Assembly: GCF_015221875.1 (NCBI RefSeq)
Contig: NZ_JACYGY010000001.1
Coordinates: 620,001 to 684,000 of the forward strand
DNA length: 64,000 nt
Direction: 5' to 3'
Origin: Dyadobacter subterraneus
Lineage (GTDB): Bacteria; Bacteroidota; Bacteroidia; Cytophagales; Spirosomataceae
The notes beneath the pieces are model-generated. The model made no database searches. It saw only the letters and a program-made list of their open reading frames with translations, and had not been told where the DNA came from. The translations under genes were made by a program, and so were the position numbers. This document shows, piece after piece, positions 45,246 to 53,923 of the stretch; positions within the stretch are counted from its first letter, which is position 1; every line of letters begins with the position of its first letter.

Positions 45246-46154
45246 GTGGACTTACTGGTTCCTTCATTACCGACACCGCTTCTGGAAATATCTGATGAGG
45301 TCATTTTAAAGTCTGGTGTCAGATTATTTATCAAACGTGATGATTTAATTCACCCAACGGTTTCAGGAAATAAATGGCGGAAATTGAAATATAATCTTAA
45401 ACAGGCGAAATCAGAAGGAACAACGACTTTATTAACTTTCGGAGGTGCTTTTTCCAATCATTTGTATGCAACTGCGGCGGCGGGCAAATACTCAGGTTTT
45501 CAAACAATTGGTATTGTCAGAGGGGAAGATCCTGGTGAGAAAAAATCTTCTACGTTGAAATTCTGTGAGGCGCAGGGGATGGTTTTACATTACGTTTCAA
45601 GGGAAGAATATAAGCTCAGAAATTCGGATGATTATATTAACGGGCTAAAACGAAAATTTCCAAATACGTTTATAATTCCGGAAGGCGGTACCTCAGAATT
45701 TGCTTTGAAAGGAGTGGAGGAGATGACGGAAGAGGTAAATCAACAATTAGGTTTTACTCCTCATTACTATGCAATTGCGGCGGGAACTGGCGGAACGGCT
45801 GCCGGGATACTTTCCTCGGGTGCTAATGTGGTGGCATTTTCAGCTTTAAAAGGCGGAGATTTTTTAGAAACTGATATTTTAAATATGGTTGAGGAAAATG
45901 ATAGTCGAGGACAGTTAAAACTGTTTACAGAATATCATTTCAAGGGCTATGCCAAATACACACAGGAATTACTTGATTTTATATTGATGTTCAAAAACAA
46001 TCATGGAATCCAGTTGGAACAGGTTTATACCGGGAAAATGTTATTCGGCTTATATGATTTGATTGAGAAGGGATATTTTAAAACCGGGGATTGTATTGTG
46101 GCTGTTCACACGGGTGGTTTGCAGGGGCTTTTGGCGGAGTTGAAGCAGGATTAA
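45246..46154 (+). CDS. PLP-dependent D-cysteine desulfhydrase / ACC deaminase family protein
   Basis: A 302-residue fold-type II PLP enzyme. The PLP lysine lies in HPTVSGNKWRKLKYNL, and the phosphate loop is in the AAGTGGTAAGIL segment. The start is GTG at 45246, as a stop codon lies 24 bp upstream in frame and no ATG is available. It is shorter than typical ACC deaminase (about 340), which favours the D-cysteine desulfhydrase-like group. It is a single-gene unit. Confidence 0.83.
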   Translation: MDLLVPSLPTPLLEISDEVILKSGVRLFIKRDDLIHPTVSGNKWRKLKYNLKQAKSEGTTTLLTFGGAFSNHLYATAAAGKYSGFQTIGIVRGEDPGEKKSSTLKFCEAQGMVLHYVSREEYKLRNSDDYINGLKRKFPNTFIIPEGGTSEFALKGVEEMTEEVNQQLGFTPHYYAIAAGTGGTAAGILSSGANVVAFSALKGGDFLETDILNMVEENDSRGQLKLFTEYHFKGYAKYTQELLDFILMFKNNHGIQLEQVYTGKMLFGLYDLIEKGYFKTGDCIVAVHTGGLQGLLAELKQD

Positions 46155-46216
46155 TTGTGGTGAAAAGGAATGGAATGATTTAGGCTCGATGTTTCTCTCA
46201 GTATACTATGCGTACT

Positions 46217-46365
46217 ACGGTGAAAATAAACACAAAGCGCACAAAGGTTTACACAAAGAAGTACAAAGGCTGGATTTTAATTCTTTTGAGAATAATGGGA
46301 ATACCATGTGATATTATTACACTTTGTGCCGTTCGTGCAAAACTTAGTGAATCTTTGTGGTAAAA
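46217..46365. repeat. Intergenic inverted repeat rich in CACAAAG
   Basis: The left part (46217-46268) contains repeated CACAAAG/ACAAAGG words. The right part (46319-46365) contains CTTTGTG words in complement, with a spacer of about 50 bp. Similar CACAAAG hairpin repeats are scattered in Cytophagales genomes. No gene is supported in 46155-46412. Confidence 0.65.
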
Positions 46366-46412
46366 AATAAGTGCGAGAAATCATTATCAAAGACTTTAAT
46401 ATAGTCTAATTC

Positions 46413-48659
46413 CTACCAAATACTATCCTTCCGCTGAATATAATCCTTAATCAAATCCCTTTCCCCGGCAACCCACAAAACATCTTCCTTTTCAATAATC
46501 ACTGAAGAATCCGGATTAAGTATACGCTCACCATTTCTTTCCAGTCCAACCACCATACCATGCGTTTGCTCACGAATCTGACTGTTTCTGATTGATTTTC
46601 CTATGATATTAAATTCACTTTTAACTTCAATTCGTTGCAGCGTAATTTTGTCTTCCTGAGCCAGATAAGCTTCGCCATTTCTGCTGATTTCTACGTGTCC
46701 ACGGAAGTTATCCAGTTGATCATCGGTGCCAATTACTTCAATTCTGTCATATGGATATAAAACTTCCGTCGGGCGGGGGAGTTGGATTGTTTTGGTACCA
46801 CGTTCGATTAGTACAACATTAATTCCAAAACTTTCCCGTATTCCGAGTTGCTGCAAACTTTTTCCAATTAAAGAAGAATCCGGACTTACTTCTAAAAAAG
46901 CAAAATGCGCGTCCCATGGTAATAATATTTTCTTCGATTTTCCACTTCCTTCCAGTTGTCGGGCATTAAGGTTTTGCAGAAATCTGTCTTCAATTTTGCT
47001 GTAAAATAATTGAAGACGTTGATAAAATATTCCTACCGCAAGCACCATAATCCCACCTGCAATCATCAGTGCCGTTGGCGTTTCAAAAAAGGAATCAAGA
47101 AGAAATCCCATCAGAATTATTCCGATTAAAACTCTTGACAATTCAAGTAATAACAAGGGTCCGCGACTATATTTTCTGCTTAACCAAAGTGCCGAATAAG
47201 CTTTTCTATTGGATCGTTTAAAAATTAACGCCCAGATAAATGGCGAGATAAATAGAAAGGTTAGTGCGAAAAATGCAGATAATGTCACATAAGTTTTAGG
47301 TACCCGCTGAAAAATCTGTGGAGCAATTTGTCGTGACATGATTGACACGATGCCGATAATAACAACAGAATTTAAAACAACAGTTTGCGCGTAAGATTGA
47401 AGAATTAAATTCCAATGCGTCGTCTTCGCGATTGTTGCGGTACTGCTGCTGTAACGGTTCAACCGGCTTCTCCATGATTCAGGCAAACGTTTGTCAAACC
47501 AATCATAAAAAGGCTCGGAAGCCTTCATCATGTATGGTGTTGTGAATGTGGTAATCACCGAAACACCAACCGCGATTGGATATAAAAATTCGCTTGTAAC
47601 TTTTAGCGATAATCCCAGATTGGCAATAATGAAAGAAAATTCCCCGATTTGAGATAAACTCATTCCCGCCTGAATAGATTTTTTTAAAGGCTGACCGGAA
47701 ATGACAGCGCCCATGGTAACATAAGTAGTTTTTCCTAAAATCACCACGAAAACCAAAATGGCAGTAGGTACGGCATATTCAACCAAAAGTTTAGGATTGA
47801 TCAGCATTCCCACAGATATAAAGAAAATCGCCCCGAAAAGATCTTTTACCGGTTTCAGAAGATGTTCAATTTTTTCTGCGTGTGTAGTTTCAGCCAATAT
47901 TGAGCCCATAATAAAAGCGCCCAAAGCAGCTGAAAACCCCGCTTTGGTTACCAGAAAAACCATCCCGAAACAAAGCGCGATGGAAGTGATCAAAACACTT
48001 TCATCATTCATTAAATTTCGAAAACGGCGGAGCAGCGTGGGAAAGATAAAGATCCCACCTAAAAACCATAAAATCAGGAAGAAGAAAAGTTTAGCTATGG
48101 ATTCCAGCATTTCCATTCCCGCAAATTGCTGACTGATGGAAAGTGTTGAAAGTAATACCATCAACAAAACAGCTGTCAGATCTTCAATAACCAGTATCCC
48201 AAATACGACGCTTGTAAATTGCTGTGTTTTTAAACCTAGTTCTTCAAAAGCACGGAAGATGATTGTTGTTGAAGATATGGCTATAATACCTCCTAGAAAT
48301 AAACTGTCAATTTTAGTCCATCCTAAAAGCTGTCCGGTTACAAATCCGGTGACAAGCATTAGCGTAACTTCAAAAAGTCCAGTGATGGCAGCAGTACTTC
48401 CAACCTTGACAAGTTTTTTGAAACTGAATTCTAATCCAAGATTGAAAAGAAGAAAAATAACTCCGATCTCTGCCCAGATTTCGATGGTTTTAATATCAGT
48501 GATAGTAGGGAAAATACTAAAATTGGGGCCAACGATCAGGCCTGCAAGAATATATCCTAAAACAATGGGCTGCTTTAATTTTTTGAAAATGATGGTAATG
48601 ATACCAGCCATTGTCAGGATTAACGAAAGGTCTACAATTAGCTGTGGAACATGGGTCAT
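46413..48659 (-). CDS. KefB-type cation:proton antiporter (CPA2) with two TrkA-C domains
   Basis: A 748-residue inner-membrane transporter. The first 380 residues are a Na+/H+-exchanger-like domain (GYILAGLIVGPN, LFNLGLEFSFKKL, GGIIAISSTTIIFRAFEELG, SQIGEFSFII). A second hydrophobic region follows (about 440-540). Two C-terminal TrkA-C/RCK-C domains are visible (SSLIGKSLQQLGIRESFG, FNIIGKSIRNSQIREQTHG), each followed by a ligand-loop. There is no TrkA-N nucleotide domain, unlike E. coli KefB. Likely K+ or Na+ efflux coupled to protons. A terminator of sufB lies in the 108 bp before its start. Confidence 0.88.
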   Translation of the reverse strand: MTHVPQLIVDLSLILTMAGIITIIFKKLKQPIVLGYILAGLIVGPNFSIFPTITDIKTIEIWAEIGVIFLLFNLGLEFSFKKLVKVGSTAAITGLFEVTLMLVTGFVTGQLLGWTKIDSLFLGGIIAISSTTIIFRAFEELGLKTQQFTSVVFGILVIEDLTAVLLMVLLSTLSISQQFAGMEMLESIAKLFFFLILWFLGGIFIFPTLLRRFRNLMNDESVLITSIALCFGMVFLVTKAGFSAALGAFIMGSILAETTHAEKIEHLLKPVKDLFGAIFFISVGMLINPKLLVEYAVPTAILVFVVILGKTTYVTMGAVISGQPLKKSIQAGMSLSQIGEFSFIIANLGLSLKVTSEFLYPIAVGVSVITTFTTPYMMKASEPFYDWFDKRLPESWRSRLNRYSSSTATIAKTTHWNLILQSYAQTVVLNSVVIIGIVSIMSRQIAPQIFQRVPKTYVTLSAFFALTFLFISPFIWALIFKRSNRKAYSALWLSRKYSRGPLLLLELSRVLIGIILMGFLLDSFFETPTALMIAGGIMVLAVGIFYQRLQLFYSKIEDRFLQNLNARQLEGSGKSKKILLPWDAHFAFLEVSPDSSLIGKSLQQLGIRESFGINVVLIERGTKTIQLPRPTEVLYPYDRIEVIGTDDQLDNFRGHVEISRNGEAYLAQEDKITLQRIEVKSEFNIIGKSIRNSQIREQTHGMVVGLERNGERILNPDSSVIIEKEDVLWVAGERDLIKDYIQRKDSIW

Positions 48660-48705
48660 TGGGTACTAATATTTCGCGGAAAATATAATAATACCAATAA
48701 AATAC

Positions 48706-48735
48706 AAAAAGCCTTTGATGATTCAAAGGCTTTTT
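48706..48735 (-). terminator. Terminator of sufB
   Basis: AAAAAGCCTTTGA-TGAT-TCAAAGGCTTTTT hairpin, 32 bp after the sufB stop in its direction of transcription. Confidence 0.9.
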
Positions 48736-48767
48736 GGCAATACTTGAAAAAATGAAATGCAATCCGC

Positions 48768-50219
48768 TTATCCTACACTACCTTCCAAACTGATTTCCAG
48801 AAGCTTCTGCGCTTCAACAGCAAATTCCATGGGAAGTTGATTTAAAACTTCTTTTGCGTATCCATTTACAATCAGAGCAACCGCTTGTTCCGTAGGAATT
48901 CCGCGTTGGTTGCAATAAAATAATATATCTTCTCCAATTTTTGAAGTAGTTGCTTCATGCTCCACCGTTGCTGACGGATTGCTAACTTCTATGTAAGGGA
49001 AAGTATGCGCACCGCATTTATCACCCAACAGCAACGAATCGCATTGAGAGAAGTTACGTGCCTTATCTGCCTTTTTGAATACCTGAACTAATCCACGGTA
49101 TGAATTCTGGCTTTTTCCAGCCGAGATACCTTTTGAAACAATACGGCTTTTGGTGTTTTTACCGATATGGATCATTTTTGTTCCTGTATCAGCCTGCTGC
49201 ATGTTATTGGTAACAGCAACAGAATAAAATTCACCAATCGAATTATCCCCTTTAAGAATTACCGAAGGATATTTCCAGGTTATCGCTGAACCGGTTTCAA
49301 CCTGAGTCCAGGAAATTTTAGAGAAAGCACCATCACACAAACCACGTTTTGTAACGAAGTTGTAGATACCACCTTTTCCATCTTTATCACCAGGATACCA
49401 GTTCTGAACAGTTGAATATTTCACATTTGCATTTTCATGTGCGAAAATTTCAACCACCGCAGCGTGCAACTGATTTTCATCACGCATTGGTGCAGTACAA
49501 CCTTCAAGATAACTCACGTGACTGTCAGCATCTGCAACAATTAATGTACGTTCAAACTGACCTGTACCAGCCGCATTGATACGGAAATACGTGGAAAGCT
49601 CCATCGGGCATTTAACACCTTTTGGAATATATACGAACGATCCATCAGAAAATACTGCGGCATTCAGGGCTGCATAAAAATTATCTTTTGGCGGAACAAC
49701 TGAGCCAAGATATTTTTTAACCAGATCCGGATGTTCACGAATGGCTTCACTGATCGAACAGAAAATAATTCCTTTTTCTCTTAGTGATTCCTTAAATGTT
49801 GTAAACACAGATTCCGAATCCATAACGGCATCAACCGCAATAGAAACACCTGAAAGCCTTTTTTGCTCATTTAAAGAAATTCCTAAACGCTGGAATGTAT
49901 CACGCAATTCAGGATCTATATCATCCAGGCTTTCAACAACTTTTTTCTTTTTTGGTGCTGAATAATATTTAATTGCCTGAAAGTCAATTTTAGGATAATG
50001 TACATTTGGCCATTTAGGCTCAGGCATTTTCAGCCACATCGTAAAAGCCTTCAAACGCCACTCAAGCATCCATTCAGGTTCATTCTTTTTTGCGGAAATA
50101 AACCGTATAGTGCTCTCATCCAAGCCCATAGGAGCTTCGTCTGCTTCAATATCAGTTACAAATCCGTATTTGTATTCCGAACTGGTGATTTCCTCCAACA
50201 ATTCTTCTTCTTTGCTCAT
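48768..50219 (-). CDS. sufB: Fe-S cluster assembly scaffold SufB
   Basis: A 483-residue subunit of the SufBC2D complex that builds Fe-S clusters. Conserved regions include [67 protein letters not shown] and [22 protein letters not shown]. The conserved Cys in SQCDSLLLG and the Glu of VEIFAHE are present. It is complete and of normal length. A terminator follows, so the sufC, sufD and sufS genes usually co-transcribed with it are not adjacent. Its upstream region contains a -7 box and a long dyad. Confidence 0.96.
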   Translation of the reverse strand: MSKEEELLEEITSSEYKYGFVTDIEADEAPMGLDESTIRFISAKKNEPEWMLEWRLKAFTMWLKMPEPKWPNVHYPKIDFQAIKYYSAPKKKKVVESLDDIDPELRDTFQRLGISLNEQKRLSGVSIAVDAVMDSESVFTTFKESLREKGIIFCSISEAIREHPDLVKKYLGSVVPPKDNFYAALNAAVFSDGSFVYIPKGVKCPMELSTYFRINAAGTGQFERTLIVADADSHVSYLEGCTAPMRDENQLHAAVVEIFAHENANVKYSTVQNWYPGDKDGKGGIYNFVTKRGLCDGAFSKISWTQVETGSAITWKYPSVILKGDNSIGEFYSVAVTNNMQQADTGTKMIHIGKNTKSRIVSKGISAGKSQNSYRGLVQVFKKADKARNFSQCDSLLLGDKCGAHTFPYIEVSNPSATVEHEATTSKIGEDILFYCNQRGIPTEQAVALIVNGYAKEVLNQLPMEFAVEAQKLLEISLEGSVG

Positions 50220-50292
50220 AGTCTTATTTATATCACTCTATGGTTGTTATACATGTAACACACAGAAATGACATTGAGTTTATAGATAGACT

Positions 50293-50300
50293 CAAAAATA
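50293..50300 (-). promoter_or_regulatory. Putative -7 element for sufB (TATTTTTG)
   Basis: On the minus strand TATTTTTG matches TAnnTTTG, 74 bp upstream of the sufB ATG. The TTTG located 14 bp further up lies inside the dyad at 50307-50351 and is too close for a standard -33, so the dyad would cover the polymerase site. Confidence 0.45.
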
Positions 50301-50306
50301 CGTAAA

Positions 50307-50351
50307 ATTCTGGACAAAGTTATGACCGGGATCATAACTTGTATCCAGAAT
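50307..50351. promoter_or_regulatory. Long dyad between rfaD and sufB: operator or terminator
   Basis: ATTCTGGA-CAAAGTTATGA pairs with TCATAACTTG-TA-TCCAGAAT around a CCGGGA centre, about 19 paired positions in each arm. It is 25 bp after the rfaD stop in the transcription direction and abuts the -7 box of sufB. A T-rich segment (TTTACGTATTTTT) follows on the minus strand, so it could terminate rfaD. Its position also allows a role as sufB operator or leader. Confidence 0.55.
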
Positions 50352-50375
50352 TCGGTTATTTAGACGGATGAAATA

Positions 50376-51341
50376 TTAGAGATAACTTCCTGACGAAAGA
50401 TAATCCTTCACATATTCACTAACTCCTTCTTCCAATGTATGAAACGGCTTTGTGTAGCCAATTGCATGCAATTTGCTCATATTTGCCTGCGTAAAATACT
50501 GATATTTATCACGAATATCGGCCGGCGTATCGATGAAAGAAATGTCCGGCGTTTTATCCATGGCAAGGAAAGTATTCGTTACCAGATCTTTGAAAGTACG
50601 CGCTTTTCCGCTGCCAAGATTATATATGCCTGAATCTTTGCGGTGATGCATGAAGAATATACAAACGTCGATCAGATCCTTTACATAGATGAAGTCGCGC
50701 ATTTGCTCGCCGTCTTTAAAATCAGGATTGTGCGAACGGAAAAGTTTCATTTTATCCGTTGCCTTAATCTGGTTGAATGCATGGAAAATAACCGAAGCCA
50801 TACGTCCTTTGTGGTATTCGTTCGGTCCGTATACGTTGAAAAATTTCAAACCAACCCAGAAGAAAGGTTTTTTCTCCTGCTTCAATGCCCAGATATCGAA
50901 ATCGTTTTTAGAATCTCCATAAGGATTCAACGGTTTCAGTTGTGGAATAAGAGATTCGTTATCATCGTATCCAAGTTCTCCCAATCCGTAAGTTGCTGCT
51001 GATGAGGCATAAACCAATGGAATTTGATAGGCAACGCATTTCTCCCAGATCTGTTTCGAATAATCAAGATTGAGCTCGTTGAAGATATCTACATCGAACT
51101 CCGTAGTATCGGTTCTGGCACCGATGTGAAAAATGAACTCAACATCCCTGTTGTTTTCATCAAGCCATTCAAATAAAGAACTACGTTCAACACGCTCTTT
51201 AATTGTCTTTCCTTCCAGATTCTCTGCCTTCTCGATTTTTGAGAAATCGTCAACGGCAATGATGTTACTAAAGCCTTCCTGGTTGAGTCTGCTGATCAGA
51301 CCGCTCCCGATAAATCCGGCTGCACCTGTTACTATAATCAT
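50376..51341 (-). CDS. rfaD: ADP-L-glycero-D-manno-heptose 6-epimerase
   Basis: A 321-residue extended SDR enzyme that epimerises ADP-heptose for lipopolysaccharide inner core. The N-terminal NAD(P) motif is TGAAGFIGSGL, followed by VDDFS and IGARTDTTEFD, which is characteristic of RfaD/HldD. The catalytic Tyr-x3-Lys is in NPYGDSKNDFD. FFNVYGPNEYHKGRMASV is a family signature. It is single, divergent from queD. Confidence 0.93.
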   Translation of the reverse strand: MIIVTGAAGFIGSGLISRLNQEGFSNIIAVDDFSKIEKAENLEGKTIKERVERSSLFEWLDENNRDVEFIFHIGARTDTTEFDVDIFNELNLDYSKQIWEKCVAYQIPLVYASSAATYGLGELGYDDNESLIPQLKPLNPYGDSKNDFDIWALKQEKKPFFWVGLKFFNVYGPNEYHKGRMASVIFHAFNQIKATDKMKLFRSHNPDFKDGEQMRDFIYVKDLIDVCIFFMHHRKDSGIYNLGSGKARTFKDLVTNTFLAMDKTPDISFIDTPADIRDKYQYFTQANMSKLHAIGYTKPFHTLEEGVSEYVKDYLSSGSYL

Positions 51342-51491
51342 ATTAGATTATTTGTTTAATGAGGTTAAACTGTAAAAAGAATGCCAGATAAGAGGAATTC
51401 TTTTGTTCAATCTACTCATGAAATTTTCTTTTTAAATTGTATTTTTTTGAGTTAACCACTAATATTTTTACAAAACTACCGATACAAGATG

Positions 51492-51499
51492 TAATTTTG
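51492..51499 (+). promoter_or_regulatory. Putative -7 element for queD (TAATTTTG)
   Basis: TAATTTTG lies 31 bp before the queD ATG. No TTTG is found at the expected spacing upstream. Confidence 0.35.
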
Positions 51500-51529
51500 T
51501 AACATTATTAGAAAGGGAAGGGAAAATTT

Positions 51530-51949
51530 ATGATTTACGTAACGAGAAAAGAGCATTTCAACGCAGCTCACCGGCTTTTTAACCCGGCTTGGTCAGAAGA
51601 GAAAAATCAGGAGGTATTCGGGCCTTGCGCCAATAATAACTGGCATGGACATAATTTTGAGTTAATAGTAACGGTAAAAGGTAAACCGGATCCGGATACC
51701 GGGTTCGTGATTGATTTAAAAGTTTTGGGGGATTTGATTAAGGAAAAGATTGTTGACAAGGTCGATCATAAAAACCTGAATCTTGATGTGGATTTCATGA
51801 AAGACAAAATGGCTTCCTGTGAAATTTTTGTGACAGAAATTTGGAAAATCCTGGCTCCTGCGATTCAGGAAGTGGCTTCAACTGCACAATTACATTATAT
51901 CAAACTGGTGGAAACACCGAAAAATTTCGTAGAATACTACGGCGAATAA
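51530..51949 (+). CDS. queD: 6-carboxytetrahydropterin synthase / 6-pyruvoyl-tetrahydropterin synthase family
   Basis: A 139-residue enzyme, probably for queuosine/preQ0 synthesis. The zinc histidines are in KEHFNAAHRL and NWHGHNFEL. The catalytic Cys is in FGPCANNNWHGH, and the C-terminal ETPKNFVEYYGE carries the pterin-binding Glu. Bacterial QueD and eukaryotic-type PTPS are hard to separate by sequence alone, and no other que gene is near. The following lpxB starts 69 bp later and is unrelated in function. Confidence 0.87.
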   Translation: MIYVTRKEHFNAAHRLFNPAWSEEKNQEVFGPCANNNWHGHNFELIVTVKGKPDPDTGFVIDLKVLGDLIKEKIVDKVDHKNLNLDVDFMKDKMASCEIFVTEIWKILAPAIQEVASTAQLHYIKLVETPKNFVEYYGE

Positions 51950-52018
51950 TTCTTTACAGGTATCGGCTGATTTTTTAGACTGGCCGATACTTTTCTTCTC
52001 TTCTACAAATATCTCAGC

Positions 52019-53134
52019 ATGAAATACTACCTCATTGCCGGCGAACGTTCGGGTGATTTACACGGTGCCAATCTGATGAAAGGAATAAAATCCAATGATC
52101 CGGAGGCGCAGTTTCGTGGCTGGGGCGGTGATATGATGCAGGCGGAGGGAATGGATCTGGTGACACATTATAAGGATACCGCTTTCATGGGTTTTCTGGA
52201 AGTAGCGAAAAATATTCTTAAAATTACCGGCTTCCTGAAAAAATGTAAAAAGGATATTCTTGCTTATCAGCCGGATGTAATTGTACTGATCGATTATCCG
52301 GGATTTAACTTACGGATGGCTGCATTTGGTAAGAAAAACGGATTTAAAATCTTCTATTATATTTCTCCCAAAGTCTGGGCGTGGAATCAGAAACGTGCCT
52401 GGAAAATCAAAGCAAACATCGATCACATGTTTGTCATTTTTCCGTTTGAGATTGATTTTTACAAAAAATTTGACTTCAAAGTGGACTATGTCGGCAACCC
52501 TTTAATGGATGCGATTGAAGCTTTTAAGCCAGATCCGGAGTTTATGAAAAAGAATAATCTGGATAATAATCAGCCTGTTATCGCCTTGCTTCCCGGTAGC
52601 CGCAAACAGGAAATAATCAATATGCTGGATCTGATGTTAACCGTTCAGCCACATTTTCCGGATTATCAATTTGTTATTGCAGGTGTGAAAAATCTTCCTT
52701 CATCTTTGTACGAAAAATATGAAGCGTTGGGAAATGTTTCTGTTGTATACGAGTCAACCTATGATTTACTGTCGGTATCAGAAGCTGCACTTGTGACATC
52801 CGGTACTGCAACTCTGGAAACGGCATTATTAAATATTCCGGAAGTAGTTTGCTACAAAACGAGCGGCTTTTCTTACGCCGTTGCCAAAAGATTAATCCGG
52901 GTCCCTTTCATTTCTCTCGTTAACCTGATTATGGAAAAAGAAGTTGTCCGGGAGCTTATTCAGGATGAACTGAATGAAAAACACTTGGTAGAGGAATTGA
53001 AATCAATTCTGAAAAACGGAGAGAAGAGAAATATCCAGCTCGATGATTATAAAAAGCTCCACCAACTGGTAGGCGGATCAGGTGCTTCACAAAAAACAGG
53101 AAGGTTAATAGAGAAATATTTACAAAAGTTATAG
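52019..53134 (+). CDS. lpxB: Lipid-A-disaccharide synthase
   Basis: A 371-residue GT19 glycosyltransferase that joins UDP-diacylglucosamine and lipid X in lipid A synthesis. Motifs are AGERSGDLHGANLM at the N-terminus, FRGWGGDMMQAEGM, VLIDYPGFNLR, YYISPKVWAWNQKR and LLPGSRKQEI, with the C-terminal VTSGTATLETALLNIPEVV. All are typical. It implies a lipid-A-containing outer membrane, with rfaD supplying core heptose. Confidence 0.95.
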   Translation: MKYYLIAGERSGDLHGANLMKGIKSNDPEAQFRGWGGDMMQAEGMDLVTHYKDTAFMGFLEVAKNILKITGFLKKCKKDILAYQPDVIVLIDYPGFNLRMAAFGKKNGFKIFYYISPKVWAWNQKRAWKIKANIDHMFVIFPFEIDFYKKFDFKVDYVGNPLMDAIEAFKPDPEFMKKNNLDNNQPVIALLPGSRKQEIINMLDLMLTVQPHFPDYQFVIAGVKNLPSSLYEKYEALGNVSVVYESTYDLLSVSEAALVTSGTATLETALLNIPEVVCYKTSGFSYAVAKRLIRVPFISLVNLIMEKEVVRELIQDELNEKHLVEELKSILKNGEKRNIQLDDYKKLHQLVGGSGASQKTGRLIEKYLQKL

Positions 53135-53203
53135 AATAAATTTGTAGATATTCTGCTACGAAATTTGAGAAATTTTGCTACTTCTTTCTAGCAAAAAGTA
53201 AAT

Positions 53204-53211
53204 TACTTTTG
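53204..53211 (+). promoter_or_regulatory. Putative -7 element for the degenerate LuxR-type regulator (TACTTTTG)
   Basis: TACTTTTG lies 70 bp before the ATG at 53282. A TTTG at 53174 is 26 bp further up, which is too far for a standard -33. Confidence 0.3.
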
Positions 53212-53281
53212 CACAGCGTGCAGGGAATATGGCCTTGAAAGCATGTATTAGTATCACCATACCTCCTTTACCTAATTGATT

Positions 53282-53923
53282 ATGCGTCAGGTGCTTTTAA
53301 TTAATAAGGATCCGGATATGCATTCGGATTTGAACTCGCTTTTTCAGGAAAATAATTATGAAAGTGTAATATTGGATGAAGTTGAGACAGGAAATGAGGC
53401 GTTAAGAAAAGTGGTAAATGATTCTTACGACATGCTGATCCTGAATCTTGATTTGCCAAATACGAATATGCTTGGGTTAATCAATAAATTAAGACTTTTA
53501 AATCAGGACTTACCCATACTGATATATTCCTTAGAGCTTGAATATATTTTCATCAAACGATATCTCACCAGCGGCGTTAATGGTTATTGTTTTTTCAAAA
53601 ATGGTGATGTTGGCGAAATCCTGGATGCAGCTGTCCGCATAAGCACGGGAAAGTGGTATATCAGTCAGGAAATGGTTGAACTAATTGTTGAAAAAGCATT
53701 ATACAGTAAGAAAATAGATCGTTTCGATAATCTGGATGAGCAGGAATTTGAAATACTTACGCACCTGATAAAGGGAGATACAGTTGCCAATATTGCCAAA
53801 ATCATGGGCGTACATTTACCAACGGTTTCTGTTTATAAAACCCGGATTCTTGATAAACTAAGAATTACCAGTTTGCTTGAATTGAAAAACATAATCAAAA
53901 TACCGTTACTTTCCGAAAGCTAA
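53282..53923 (+). CDS. LuxR-type regulator with degenerate receiver domain
   Basis: A 213-residue protein from the ATG at 53282; an upstream TTG two codons earlier is less likely. The N-terminal 120 residues have the receiver fold, but the acidic pair is replaced by N8-K9 (LLINKDPD in place of DDxP) and the phosphoacceptor position holds N55 (LILNLDLP). The late Lys in GYCFFKN is kept. The C-terminal domain is a complete LuxR helix-turn-helix (LDEQEFEILTHLIKGDTVAN ... SLLELKNI). It is therefore unlikely to be phosphorylated and may be controlled by ligand, partner or level. It is convergent with the receiver-CRP gene, overlapping by 4 bp. Confidence 0.85.
   Translation: MRQVLLINKDPDMHSDLNSLFQENNYESVILDEVETGNEALRKVVNDSYDMLILNLDLPNTNMLGLINKLRLLNQDLPILIYSLELEYIFIKRYLTSGVNGYCFFKNGDVGEILDAAVRISTGKWYISQEMVELIVEKALYSKKIDRFDNLDEQEFEILTHLIKGDTVANIAKIMGVHLPTVSVYKTRILDKLRITSLLELKNIIKIPLLSES

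Noticed and set aside
46155..46412. Possible CRISPR-like array from repeated CACAAAG words
   Set aside because: The words are short, irregularly spaced and arranged as an inverted repeat; there are no uniform repeats or spacers and no cas genes.
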